Below are positions 15,385-23,063 of a DNA stretch of 64,000 nt, piece after piece. A model generated the notes under the pieces. That model did not search any database. It saw nothing but the letters and a program-made list of their open reading frames with translations, and was not told the origin of the DNA. How positions within the stretch are numbered: position 1 is the stretch's first letter; each line of letters opens with the position of its first letter. Both the position numbers and the translations under genes were made by a program. This DNA comes from Bifidobacterium rousetti (GTDB lineage: Bacteria; Actinomycetota; Actinomycetes; Actinomycetales; Bifidobacteriaceae): the NCBI RefSeq assembly GCF_008698235.1, contig NZ_PEBH01000001.1, forward strand, positions 349,617-413,616, in the 5' to 3' direction.

Positions 15385-16608
15385 ATGAGGCCCTGTCCAC
15401 GATGCGGTGCTCCATGCGCCGACGGTGCGGGAATCTGCGGTTCGTGCGGGACGGCGCTGCCTCCCGCAGGCCAGGTCGCGCAGTATCCCAATCCGTATCC
15501 CAATTATTCCAATCCATATCCCCGCTATCCCAACGCCTCCATGCCGGCCGCTCCGGTCATGCCTGCCGGGCAACCGGCAGGGCAGGGGCATCCGGCACGA
15601 CTTCCGCTCATGGTCATGCTGATCGCCGTGATCATCGGACTCGTGGTCGCTTTCGTCTCCATGACCGGCATGTCGACGCTGTTCCTCTCCGGTGCGGGGA
15701 ATGCCGGCATGGACTCTCCCGCGTACACGATGTATTTCCTCTGGAACGGGTTGCCGGCCTGCATCTCCGGCGTCCTAGTGCTCATGGCTCTCGCCGCATC
15801 GGTGTCGGCGTTGCAGGCTGGTGGCCGTGGCGGTCGTACACGCCGTGACCCCGTCCTCCCGTTCGCGATCCTCGCGGGCGTGTATGTGGTGTGCGGCTTG
15901 GGGCGGGCGATGTCCCGTCTCGCACAGGCGCGACAGCAGTATCACGGGGCTCCGTCAGGCTCTGGACAGTGGGCGATGAACGTCTGGAACGTGGTGATGA
16001 TCCTGCTGCTCATCGCCGCGGCGGTGCTCTTCCTCATCGCGGTGCGATCCCCGCATATCCCGGCGATGGCCGCGCGGGGACAATCGCAGGGCCAATACGG
16101 ACGTCGCAGTGAATCCCGCCGCGACAATGGGGGAGCGAAGATCGCCATCGCGGTGGCGACGGTGGTCTTCGCGCTCGGTCAAACGACCACCTCGCTGCTG
16201 GAGCGGATCATGCGTGTGAACGCCTTCGCCGATCCCGAATACAAGACGTTGCAGGCGACGGGCGCCGTGCTGACGGTCGTCTCGTTCGCGATCGCCGTGT
16301 ACCTGTCCCTGCGGTTGACGGTGTCGTCCGTAGCGCATGACCGGACGGTTCCGCCGGATCGCACTGCTCGGCTGCACGTGGCGGACGGGGCGACCATGGT
16401 CGGCCTGATCCTCGGCTGTGTGGACGGCGTTCTGTCGTGGACGATCGCGTATGTGAGTGCCGGCGAGCGCCCCGGCGGTCCGGCCGCGTTCGCCGTGTTC
16501 CTTGGTACGTACGGGCCGTATGTGATGCTTTTCGGCAGGTATTTGATCGTTTTGATCGTCGTCATCATGACGCTGTCGGCACTGCCGCGGCCGTCCGGTT
16601 CGCGGTGA
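15385..16608 (+). CDS. Zinc-ribbon multi-spanning membrane protein
   Basis: This 407-residue protein begins with a zinc ribbon (C4, C7, C18 and C21 in CPRCGAPCADGAGICGSCG). A Pro/Tyr/Asn-rich stretch with PNPYPNYSNPYPRYP repeats follows, then about eight hydrophobic segments from residue 80 on. This is the common 'zinc-ribbon plus membrane' architecture of Gram-positive bacteria, with no known function. AAGGAGG is 5 bases before the ATG. The next gene, an SRAP-like protein, starts 31 bases downstream. Confidence 0.75.
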   Translation: MRPCPRCGAPCADGAGICGSCGTALPPAGQVAQYPNPYPNYSNPYPRYPNASMPAAPVMPAGQPAGQGHPARLPLMVMLIAVIIGLVVAFVSMTGMSTLFLSGAGNAGMDSPAYTMYFLWNGLPACISGVLVLMALAASVSALQAGGRGGRTRRDPVLPFAILAGVYVVCGLGRAMSRLAQARQQYHGAPSGSGQWAMNVWNVVMILLLIAAAVLFLIAVRSPHIPAMAARGQSQGQYGRRSESRRDNGGAKIAIAVATVVFALGQTTTSLLERIMRVNAFADPEYKTLQATGAVLTVVSFAIAVYLSLRLTVSSVAHDRTVPPDRTARLHVADGATMVGLILGCVDGVLSWTIAYVSAGERPGGPAAFAVFLGTYGPYVMLFGRYLIVLIVVIMTLSALPRPSGSR

Positions 16609-16639
16609 TCGGCGGCAGCATCGCAACGGGAGGAGTGGC

Positions 16640-17683
16640 GTGACGGGTCGTATCGCGCAGGTTTGGGATCCACGGGCCACGTATCCCGGTATCGGAGTGG
16701 TGGGTGAAGACGGGTGGGGGCCGGTTCGCCGCGCGTCATGGAGTATCGGACCGGATGATGTCGTGAACGCCGTGATCCGTGCGACCAACGGACGTGATTA
16801 TGTGGTTCCCGTGCATTGGGGGATTACCCGGGACGTCAACGGAGCCAAGGTGTCGGCGCGCATGTTCAATGTGCGGTTAAACGCGTTGGGTGATGGTCCG
16901 TATGCGGATGATGCCGGCTTCAAACGGTGCATTGTCCCGGTGAATGGCTTCTACCTGTGGTGTGGTGCGGTTCCCTGCTATGTGTATGCGGCCGACGGAC
17001 GACTGCTGCTGGTCGCCGGGCTGTGCCGGAAGACGGGTAACCATGCCATGGATATGACGATCGTAACCGTGCCGGCTGTGGGACGGTTGTACTTGGTGTG
17101 CGACAACATGCCGTTGATCGTCGGCGAGGGCGGTTGCGCCGACCTGTGGCTGTCCGGCAAGGGAACGCTTGACGAGACCGCCGCCGTATTGACGGGGCGA
17201 TTGGATTCGCTCGCGAAGGGTTGGAGGTTCCACAGGGTCGCCATGTTGCGTGGCGAAGGGAAAGGCAACATCCGGGCGACCGGGCCGATTATGCCGGTCG
17301 CCTTTGATCCGAAACCGGGTCTGTTCGATGACGAGGCCGGGACGGATTGGGAGGATTGGCGGATTCAAGGAGTGCCTTCACCCAGGGAGGTCGGTGAGTA
17401 CAAGAATCATCTGACACGGGATCGGAAAAAGGCGTGGGGTCTTCCGGGGTCCCTCGAAGAGGGTTGGGTCGGAAGGCTGAAGATCCAGTGGCTGGACCTG
17501 CGTGATCATTGGCTGGATCCGGTTGGCGGCGTGCGCTACCCGTACGTGCCGTCGCCTGAGGAGCTGGAGTCCGTGGGGGCTCCCGACAAACGGACGCTGG
17601 AACGTTGGGGCGTGCCGGGTAGCCCGAAAGGTTGGAGGAGACATCTGCAGTCCGAGTGGAGGCGGCTGCACCCGGACTGGTGA
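16640..17683 (+). CDS. Degenerate SRAP/HMCES-like protein with C-terminal extension
   Basis: Residues 1-170 follow the SRAP (YedK/HMCES) fold in order: MTGRIAQ, VPVHWGI, FNVRLNA, KRCIVPVNGFYLW, LVAGLC, TIVTVPA and YLVCDNMP. In active YedK the protein starts MCGR, and Cys2, Asn75, Glu105 and His160 do the chemistry of crosslinking to abasic sites. Here residue 2 is Thr, the Glu position is L106 and the His position is C154; only N77 is kept. The GTG start is fixed by GGGAGGAG 6 bases upstream. An unrelated 180-residue extension rich in Trp (GWRRHLQSEWRRLHPDW at the end) follows. It is probably not catalytic. Confidence 0.65.
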   Translation: MTGRIAQVWDPRATYPGIGVVGEDGWGPVRRASWSIGPDDVVNAVIRATNGRDYVVPVHWGITRDVNGAKVSARMFNVRLNALGDGPYADDAGFKRCIVPVNGFYLWCGAVPCYVYAADGRLLLVAGLCRKTGNHAMDMTIVTVPAVGRLYLVCDNMPLIVGEGGCADLWLSGKGTLDETAAVLTGRLDSLAKGWRFHRVAMLRGEGKGNIRATGPIMPVAFDPKPGLFDDEAGTDWEDWRIQGVPSPREVGEYKNHLTRDRKKAWGLPGSLEEGWVGRLKIQWLDLRDHWLDPVGGVRYPYVPSPEELESVGAPDKRTLERWGVPGSPKGWRRHLQSEWRRLHPDW

Positions 17684-17769
17684 ACGATGGGCGGGGAATT
17701 CCCGGCGGATCAAAGTCGTGATCATATGGTAAAGATAGTAGGCGGAAGCCCACAAAGGAGTGATTCGCC

Positions 17770-18186
17770 ATGTTCGGTTCGTCGTCGGCCATCGTCGGTG
17801 GCGTGCTGTTCGCAGCCGGTCTTATTGTCCTACTCGTCGCACTTGTCGTCTCGCAACGCATCCGCACGCTGCGTTCCCGTTGCACCGCCCGTACGCGCGG
17901 CACGGTCATTCGCTTCGTCGAACATGAGAATGATTGGAATCTCACGCTGACGCCGGAAATCCGGTACGACGCCGACGGCCGTGAACGCACGGTGCTGGCC
18001 GCGGCCACGGCCGGGTTGCCTGATATGCATCTGGACGAGCGGACTGACGTCGCCTATGATCCCACTCACCCGGATGTCGCGTATCTTCCGTCCGATCGGC
18101 ATGTCGGCGCCATGACGCGTACCATGACGGCCGCGGGCGCCGTCTGTCTCGTGGCTGGTGTGGCGCTTGCCGCTGCCAGTGCGTGA
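17770..18186 (+). CDS. DUF3592-like membrane protein (first of a pair)
   Basis: This 138-residue protein has an N-terminal transmembrane helix (about 8-30, VGGVLFAAGLIVLLVALVVS), a beta-rich extracytoplasmic domain with GTVIRFVEHENDWNLTLTPEIRY and VAYDPTHPDVAYL, and a C-terminal helix (about 117-138). This is the DUF3592 arrangement. AAAGGAG precedes the ATG. The gene is followed 6 bases later by a second member of the same family. No function is known. Confidence 0.7.
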   Translation: MFGSSSAIVGGVLFAAGLIVLLVALVVSQRIRTLRSRCTARTRGTVIRFVEHENDWNLTLTPEIRYDADGRERTVLAAATAGLPDMHLDERTDVAYDPTHPDVAYLPSDRHVGAMTRTMTAAGAVCLVAGVALAAASA

Positions 18187-18192
18187 GATCCG

Positions 18193-18591
18193 ATGTTCGC
18201 CTTGGGCGTGATCCTCACGCTCGTTGGTGCCGTACCTGTTGCCGCCGGCGCCATCGGTTTCGTCCGTGTGCGTCGGCTGCGGTCGGGATGCCGGTTGGCC
18301 ATGACCGGCGTGATCGTTCGTCGTCTGCGGAATACGCGTGATGGCACATGGAATCTCGTGGTCAGGTATCTGATCCGAGGCGTGCCGTATACGATCGTCT
18401 CAAAGGGGTGGAATCAGGACGTACGGTTCCGGCCCGGCCAGACCGTCACCGTCGTGTGTGATCCGACCCGTCCGCATACGGCGCGATTGGACGCCGATCG
18501 GCCGTCATACGTCGGTCCGATGCTGGAGATAGGGGCGGGCGCTCCGCTGCTGGCGATCGGCGTCGAATTGTCGGCGGTCGCGTTGCTATAG
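18193..18591 (+). CDS. DUF3592-like membrane protein (second of a pair)
   Basis: This 132-residue protein has the same layout as its upstream neighbour: an N-terminal helix (about 2-24), a middle domain with GVIVRRLRNTRDGTWNLVVRY and VTVVCDPTRPHTARLD, and a C-terminal hydrophobic segment. The two are diverged tandem duplicates and are probably cotranslated. The next 299 bases (18592-18890) hold no credible gene, only a possible promoter (TTGACTTTCATACC near 18855) and GAAAGGGG before the next ATG. Confidence 0.65.
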   Translation: MFALGVILTLVGAVPVAAGAIGFVRVRRLRSGCRLAMTGVIVRRLRNTRDGTWNLVVRYLIRGVPYTIVSKGWNQDVRFRPGQTVTVVCDPTRPHTARLDADRPSYVGPMLEIGAGAPLLAIGVELSAVALL

Positions 18592-18890
18592 CCGCAGATC
18601 GCCGGTGAGCGTGGGGTCTTCGGACGATGGGCGGCCGGCACACGCTCGACATGCGTGTTGGTCGTGGTCATGGTCGTGGTTCCGGTCCGTTCCGGCCGTC
18701 CCCGGCCCGGATTATGGTGAGAGCAAACATACATACAGTGTGTTCCGCTTACGCGGGTGATTTCATGAATATGCGCGGACCCGTGGTGTTTCTTACTTCT
18801 ACAATGCTTTCGGCTTTTCCGCGAGACACCGACGGAATGTCCGCCGTTTACGTTTGACTTTCATACCCTGTTCTTGAAAGGGGTTTCATC

Positions 18891-19145
18891 ATGTTGAACT
18901 TCATCATCGACGAATCGCGTCCGTTCACGTTCGCCGCCCATCTGACGGGAGCGAGGAACGGTGTGACCGCGAGGATCGCGAAGCTTGCGCCGAACCTGCC
19001 GTATGACGCGTCGGTCAAGGTGCCTCGCCGGCTGATCCCGGCTGACATGCCGGTCCAGCCGTTCGGCGTGGACGGGATCCTGCACCAGAGCTTCGACCGT
19101 CTGTCCGACGCCGAGGACTGGACCGCCGCATGGGCGAACCGGTGA
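18891..19145 (+). CDS. Orphan small protein, paralogue of the 14281 gene
   Basis: This 84-residue protein is related to the 14281 product: GVTARIAKLAPNLPYDASVK matches GVTAKITRLAPSLAYDATVV, and VDGILHQSFDRLSDAEDWTAAW matches the paralogue's C-terminal block. GAAAGGGG precedes the ATG at a good distance. There is no signal peptide or membrane segment. It is followed by yccF with a 19-base gap. The family is unknown to me. Confidence 0.65.
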   Translation: MLNFIIDESRPFTFAAHLTGARNGVTARIAKLAPNLPYDASVKVPRRLIPADMPVQPFGVDGILHQSFDRLSDAEDWTAAWANR

Positions 19146-19164
19146 CGGCAAGGAGGAACCGCAT

Positions 19165-19530
19165 ATGCGACTGATCGGCAATATCCTGTGGATCGTGCTC
19201 GGCGGCATCGAGATCGCCATCGGCTGGGCGGTCGTCGGGTTCGTACTGTGCGTCACGATCGTCGGCATCCCGCTCGGGCTGCAAGCGTTCAAGATGGCGG
19301 GACTGACCCTGACGCCGTTCGGCAAGACCGTGCGATACGGCGGGGGAGCGGGATCGACGTTCGCGAACATCATCTGGGTCGTGCTCGTCGGCATCTGGAT
19401 GGCGATCGGGTACGTGGTCGCCGGACTACTCAACTGCGTGACGATCATCGGCATCCCGTTCGGCATCCAGTCGTTCAAGATGGCCAAGCTCGCCCTCTGG
19501 CCGTTCGGCGCGGAGATCATGGACGCATGA
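19165..19530 (+). CDS. yccF: YccF-family (DUF307) inner membrane protein
   Basis: The 121-residue protein is two tandem YccF units. Each has a hydrophobic helix pair followed by a turn: VTIVGIPLGLQAFKMAGLTLTPFG, then VTIIGIPFGIQSFKMAKLALWPFG. The near-identical GIPxGxQxFKM motifs confirm the family. About four membrane segments are predicted. AAGGAGGAA precedes the ATG. The function of YccF is not established. Confidence 0.85.
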   Translation: MRLIGNILWIVLGGIEIAIGWAVVGFVLCVTIVGIPLGLQAFKMAGLTLTPFGKTVRYGGGAGSTFANIIWVVLVGIWMAIGYVVAGLLNCVTIIGIPFGIQSFKMAKLALWPFGAEIMDA

Positions 19531-19549
19531 ACCGCATCGTTTCTTGAAG

Positions 19550-19918
19550 ATGCCGCATATCGACAAGCCTCTTATCGTCCGTGCTCTTCGTATCGCCGGT
19601 TTCGCGTTGGTTGCGCCGGTCGCGGCGTTCTGGATCCCGCCGTTCTTCGACATGGTGTCGCGACTGCCGGGGGACGCGGTCACGATCGCGGCGTTCATAT
19701 GCTATGCGCTGGGGCTGCTTTGCTGGATCATCTCGTTCTTCATGTCGTTTCTGGATGACGCCCCGGCTGATCCAGTCGAGTTTCGTCGGCGCATGATCGT
19801 CGGTGTGGCGCGTGTGCTCGCCGAGTGGACGATGGCGATAGCCGCGTTGCCGGTTGCGTTCATCGGGTTCGTTGGCGTGGCGGACCTGATCGATCCGGCG
19901 CCGGTGATACCGGGGTAG
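19550..19918 (+). CDS. Small membrane protein of unknown function
   Basis: This 122-residue protein has three to four hydrophobic segments (RIAGFALVAPVAAFWIPPFF, AAFICYALGLLCWIISFFMS, AEWTMAIAALPVAFIGFVGV). No ribosome site is visible before the ATG at 19550; a TTG two codons upstream is the other choice. It lies 19 bases after yccF and may be cotranscribed with it. No family is recognised. Confidence 0.55.
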   Translation: MPHIDKPLIVRALRIAGFALVAPVAAFWIPPFFDMVSRLPGDAVTIAAFICYALGLLCWIISFFMSFLDDAPADPVEFRRRMIVGVARVLAEWTMAIAALPVAFIGFVGVADLIDPAPVIPG

Positions 19919-19963
19919 TCGGGCCGGTCGTACAGCATGCGTGGAACCGGGGGAGGATACGTC

Positions 19964-20701
19964 ATGCTCGAGCGCGATCATGGAGGCATGATCCCGAGAA
20001 TCGGCTCACGATACGCGGCCTCCCACGCGGCCGCATCGGACGCGGCCCGCCTATACGGCAGGAACCTGCATGTCAGCATTGTCGGCGTGACGATCGTATC
20101 CATCCTGTTCGTCCTCATCGCGTTCGCCGGCCTGCACGGCATAGGCATTGGGTTGGCCGACGGGACGACGCCCGCGCTGATCGGCGGATTGGCTCTGCTG
20201 GCGATCGGCGTCGCGCTCGGTCTCGCGCTATGGATCCGGCCGGGCAGGATGTCGTCGCGTCAGCCCGCCGTCCGCGCCACACTCGCCGACCCGCGCATCG
20301 TCGGATTGAATCCGGCCGCACTTGGCGTCGAACCTGTGTACCGGCCGGACCGGGGCGACGACGAGGGCGTGGACCAGTTCCCGTTGCAGCTCATGCTCTG
20401 GCGAGCCGATATGCCGCCTATGCGGGCGCGCCTGTACGCGTACGTGCCGCGTGAAGACTGGACGGCGATGACCGGTATGCCCGTCCCGATGACGTTCGTG
20501 GCGCCGGACCGTCTCACCATGATCATGGTCAACGTGGAACTGGCCGGCACCGTCATGACGGTCATCGCCGTCCAGCCGATCGCGGTCGACGCGGTGGCCG
20601 ACGCGTTCTGGCATAACGGCAATTTCCGTATCCCGGATGACATGTTGATCGGACGGAACGGCGGTGCGGACAGCATGGCCGTCGGATTCAGGGTGCCGTG
20701 A
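19964..20701 (+). CDS. Membrane protein with a C-terminal soluble domain
   Basis: This 245-residue protein has two transmembrane segments in the N-terminal third (VSIVGVTIVSILFVLIAFAG, LIGGLALLAIGVALGLALWI) and a soluble C-terminal domain (about 95-245) with VEPVYRPDRGDDEGVDQFP and FWHNGNFRIPDDMLIGR. GGGAGGAT lies 7 bases before the ATG, which picks this start over one nine codons upstream. The function is unknown. Confidence 0.6.
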   Translation: MLERDHGGMIPRIGSRYAASHAAASDAARLYGRNLHVSIVGVTIVSILFVLIAFAGLHGIGIGLADGTTPALIGGLALLAIGVALGLALWIRPGRMSSRQPAVRATLADPRIVGLNPAALGVEPVYRPDRGDDEGVDQFPLQLMLWRADMPPMRARLYAYVPREDWTAMTGMPVPMTFVAPDRLTMIMVNVELAGTVMTVIAVQPIAVDAVADAFWHNGNFRIPDDMLIGRNGGADSMAVGFRVP

Positions 20702-20874
20702 CGAACAGGAGTCGGCGTTGACATCGTGCACCGGCAGTCCAATTGACGATCTACGTCGACGGGCTGATTGCCAGCAGGTGTTGAATCTGACGGCCAAGGA
20801 TGTCTCGGCTTGGTTGGCGGGTTTGTTCTGTCATAATGGAGTGCGGGTATGAATGCGATGAAAGGAAACGCATC

Positions 20875-21225
20875 ATGATCAGCGGCACGATTGTCAGGGC
20901 GCAACGGTTCTCGTACTCCTCGAAATGGCATGAAGCCTACAACATCGACGAGGTCGACAGGTTCCTGGAGGATCTCGCCGACCGGTTGGATCGTCGCGAA
21001 CCCGTGGATGCCCAATGGGTGCGAGACTTCACCTTCCAGACCGTGCGATTCGTCAAAGGATACGATATCGACGAAGTCGACGACTTCCTCTCCCGCGTCG
21101 AGCGTGAGCTCTCGTACGGCGACACGACGAGTACATCGGCTGACCTCTCGGCGTTGTCGACCGTGGAACTGGTGCAGAGGATCACGGATTACACCGCGGA
21201 ACTGAAACGAAGGGGATTGTCATGA
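20875..21225 (+). CDS. Small DivIVA-repeat protein
   Basis: This 116-residue protein contains two DivIVA N-terminal motifs in tandem: RFSYSSKWHEAYNIDEVDRFL at about residues 10-30, and FTFQTVRFVKGYDIDEVDDFL at about 50-70. DivIVA/Wag31 uses this motif to bind curved membrane and start a coiled coil. No long coiled coil follows; the protein ends in a short helix (TVELVQRITDYTAELKRRG). AAAGGA precedes the ATG. It may be a membrane-curvature or polar-growth partner rather than DivIVA itself. Confidence 0.7.
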   Translation: MISGTIVRAQRFSYSSKWHEAYNIDEVDRFLEDLADRLDRREPVDAQWVRDFTFQTVRFVKGYDIDEVDDFLSRVERELSYGDTTSTSADLSALSTVELVQRITDYTAELKRRGLS

Positions 21226-21283
21226 TCGATGTTGTGGTGCGGGGACCAGTCGTTTAAAGTCTGTTGCCAAGGAGGTGCTTCTT

Positions 21284-21457
21284 ATGGGTAACGCTAAAGC
21301 CCAACAATTGGCTGTCAGGCTTAAGGATGATGGCGTCTGGAAGACCGCCAATCTGAAGATGCAGGGGATTCCGTATTCCGTGGCTTCCACGGTTGCGAAC
21401 ACCGGGTTGAGCAATATCTTAGGGATAACGCTGTGGAATTGGCTCCAAGCGGTTTGA
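21284..21457 (+). CDS. Small hypothetical protein, 57 residues
   Basis: AAGGAGGTG lies 6 bases before the ATG at 21284, a near-perfect ribosome site, so the frame is probably translated. The product (AQQLAVRLKDDGVWKTANLK, then a weakly hydrophobic C-terminus NTGLSNILGITLWNWLQAV) is not recognised. LAVRLKDDGVWKTANL resembles LAKRKSIDLLWKTASI in the broken gene just downstream. Confidence 0.5.
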   Translation: MGNAKAQQLAVRLKDDGVWKTANLKMQGIPYSVASTVANTGLSNILGITLWNWLQAV

Positions 21458-21481
21458 CTAGGGAAAGGATGAGGACCCTAA

Positions 21482-21725
21482 TGGATTCAGCCGGAACCGG
21501 AGACCGATTTGACTGAACGGTGTGTCGAATTGGCGAAACGGAAGAGCATCGATCTGCTGTGGAAGACCGCAAGCATCGTTCAAGGACAGATTGTTGGAAT
21601 ACTACGAGTCGAATGAACGCGGACCTTTTGTGAAGTGGCTGAAATACCATGCGGTGGGTCATCTTGAGGATCAAGGACTCACTCGAGCGCAAATGGACGG
21701 GGTGGATGCGATCTCCGCGGAGTAA
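21482..21725 (+). pseudogene. Frameshifted remnant of a small gene
   Basis: Two overlapping frames each hold half of a sensible protein: LTERCVELAKRKSIDLLWKT in one frame up to about 21580, then FKDRLLEYYESNERGPFVKW and HLEDQGLTRAQMDGVDAI in another frame to the stop at 21725. Joining them needs one frameshift near 21575-21590. The first half resembles part of the 57-residue protein upstream. It is a decayed paralogue, or possibly a sequencing error. Confidence 0.35.
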
Positions 21726-21819
21726 CCATCGCAGATGGTTTGCGTCCGGCGACGTGTGATTATCGTTTGATTATCCAAACCTGACTATCGAGCCGATAAT
21801 GCACGTTATGTCAGAAAGG

Positions 21820-21990
21820 ATATTGGTGAAATCCCCATCCTACGCTCAGACAACTGCCGAACGGACGCTGGTGCGCCTACCTCGACCTCGCTCGGCGAGG
21901 ACCCCTGTCGACGGCAGACGCCGCCGCGTCAGCACCGTCGGACGCACCAGGACCGAAACGCTGGACCGCGCCAAAGCCAAACTGCTCGAG
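21820..21990 (+). pseudogene. Possible decayed integrase N-terminus
   Basis: Within the otherwise gene-free stretch 21726-22032, one frame reads PVDGRRRRVSTVGRTRTETL followed by DRAKAKLLE. This resembles the arm-binding N-terminal domain of actinophage tyrosine integrases, and a neighbouring frame reads WCAYLDL just before it. No catalytic domain follows. I regard it as a weakly supported relic with a frameshift. Confidence 0.3.
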
Positions 21991-22032
21991 CCGCCAAACC
22001 AGCACGAACCACAGCATGATGGTCCACCTCCT

Positions 22033-22437
22033 TTACGACACGGGTATGTGTCCCCCGCGTTCGCCCCCCGTGCGCGACCCCTCCACCATCCACCGCATCA
22101 CATCCAACCCGGCCGCCGCCACACCATCCGCCACACCATCCATCACACCCACACGCACACCCCCATCCGGGAACGACACCAGCACCACCGCATCCACGTC
22201 ATCCGTCAGATATTCCAACAAGACCAGCTCATACCACCGCGCATACACGCGTTCCACATCCAGATCCCTGAACAAGCGCGGCGGGATGAGCCCGAGAATA
22301 CGCACCGTCTCCGGAAGCGCATCCCACGCAAACACGCCGTCACGAACCTCCAAACACCCCACCGTGCCCCGCAAAAACGGCGCATCCAACGCCACATCCC
22401 GCGCCACCAACACCAAACCGAAACCAGCATCAACCAT
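22033..22437 (-). CDS. Hypothetical protein, 134 residues
   Basis: The ATG at 22437 has GGGAGGTT 6 bases upstream, which supports expression. The product is acidic (GTVGCLEVRDGVFAWDALPE, ARWYELVLLEYLTDDVDAVV, VLVSFPDGGVRVGVMDGVAD) with alternating beta and helix and no membrane segment. The coding strand is unusually G/T-rich, so the plus strand is C/A-rich, which differs from its neighbours. No family is recognised. Confidence 0.55.
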   Translation of the reverse strand: MVDAGFGLVLVARDVALDAPFLRGTVGCLEVRDGVFAWDALPETVRILGLIPPRLFRDLDVERVYARWYELVLLEYLTDDVDAVVLVSFPDGGVRVGVMDGVADGVAAAGLDVMRWMVEGSRTGGERGGHIPVS

Positions 22438-22576
22438 CGCAACCTCCCATTCCAACCGGATCACACACACCAACCATAACCGGACAAACCGCCGCGACCC
22501 CGCGCCGACAGTCCCGACAGGCCCGGCAGGCCCGGCAACGGCGCCGACAAGACCGGACAACTATGTCCCCGTCGTC

Positions 22577-22975
22577 ATGACCGTCCGAGCCAACCGGCGA
22601 CCCCTGTGGAACCGGGCGGATGAGGCGGTCGCCTCCGTTGCTCGCCTTGTCTGGCTGATCGCGTTCGCGTGGGGGTCCGTCATCAGCCGTAACCTCGACG
22701 AGCATTGGGTACGGTTCCTCGCCTCCATGGCCGGACTCGTTCTTGCAGTGATACTGTTCTACCTGCTTGCGCTCATCGTCGGCAGTATCGCCATGAATGT
22801 CGTCAACGGTTACGTCGGATCGTTCCTGTATCGATTCGCGATTCACCGATACTCAAGGCTCGTTTGCCATGCGATGTCATGTGCGAACGGGCCTTTTCCG
22901 TGTTCGGGCGGCGGTGCTGAAGGTGGTATGGAAGACCTGAAAAAGTTTTCCGCAACAAACCGTGTGAATTCCTGA
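22577..22975 (+). CDS. Small membrane protein of unknown function
   Basis: A 132-residue frame from ATG 22577 contains two hydrophobic segments (VARLVWLIAFAWGSVIS and FLASMAGLVLAVILFYLLAL) and a polar tail with GGGAEGGMEDLKKFS. No ribosome site is visible and the open frame extends far upstream without a start signal, so both the start and the gene itself are uncertain. It is divergent from the 22437 gene. Confidence 0.4.
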   Translation: MTVRANRRPLWNRADEAVASVARLVWLIAFAWGSVISRNLDEHWVRFLASMAGLVLAVILFYLLALIVGSIAMNVVNGYVGSFLYRFAIHRYSRLVCHAMSCANGPFPCSGGGAEGGMEDLKKFSATNRVNS

Positions 22976-23063
22976 TTCGATCATATGTTCGACTAAGATG
23001 AATCATCTCTTTGCAAGACACGTTTTACCGCGTCGTCAAGGAATCTATGGAGGAATACAGGAA

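Noticed and set aside
21799..22479. A 226-codon plus-strand gene
   Set aside because: Most of it is antisense to the minus-strand gene at 22033-22437, which has a good ribosome site. The His/Pro/Thr-rich translation reflects the C/A-rich strand. Only its first part was kept, as a possible integrase relic.
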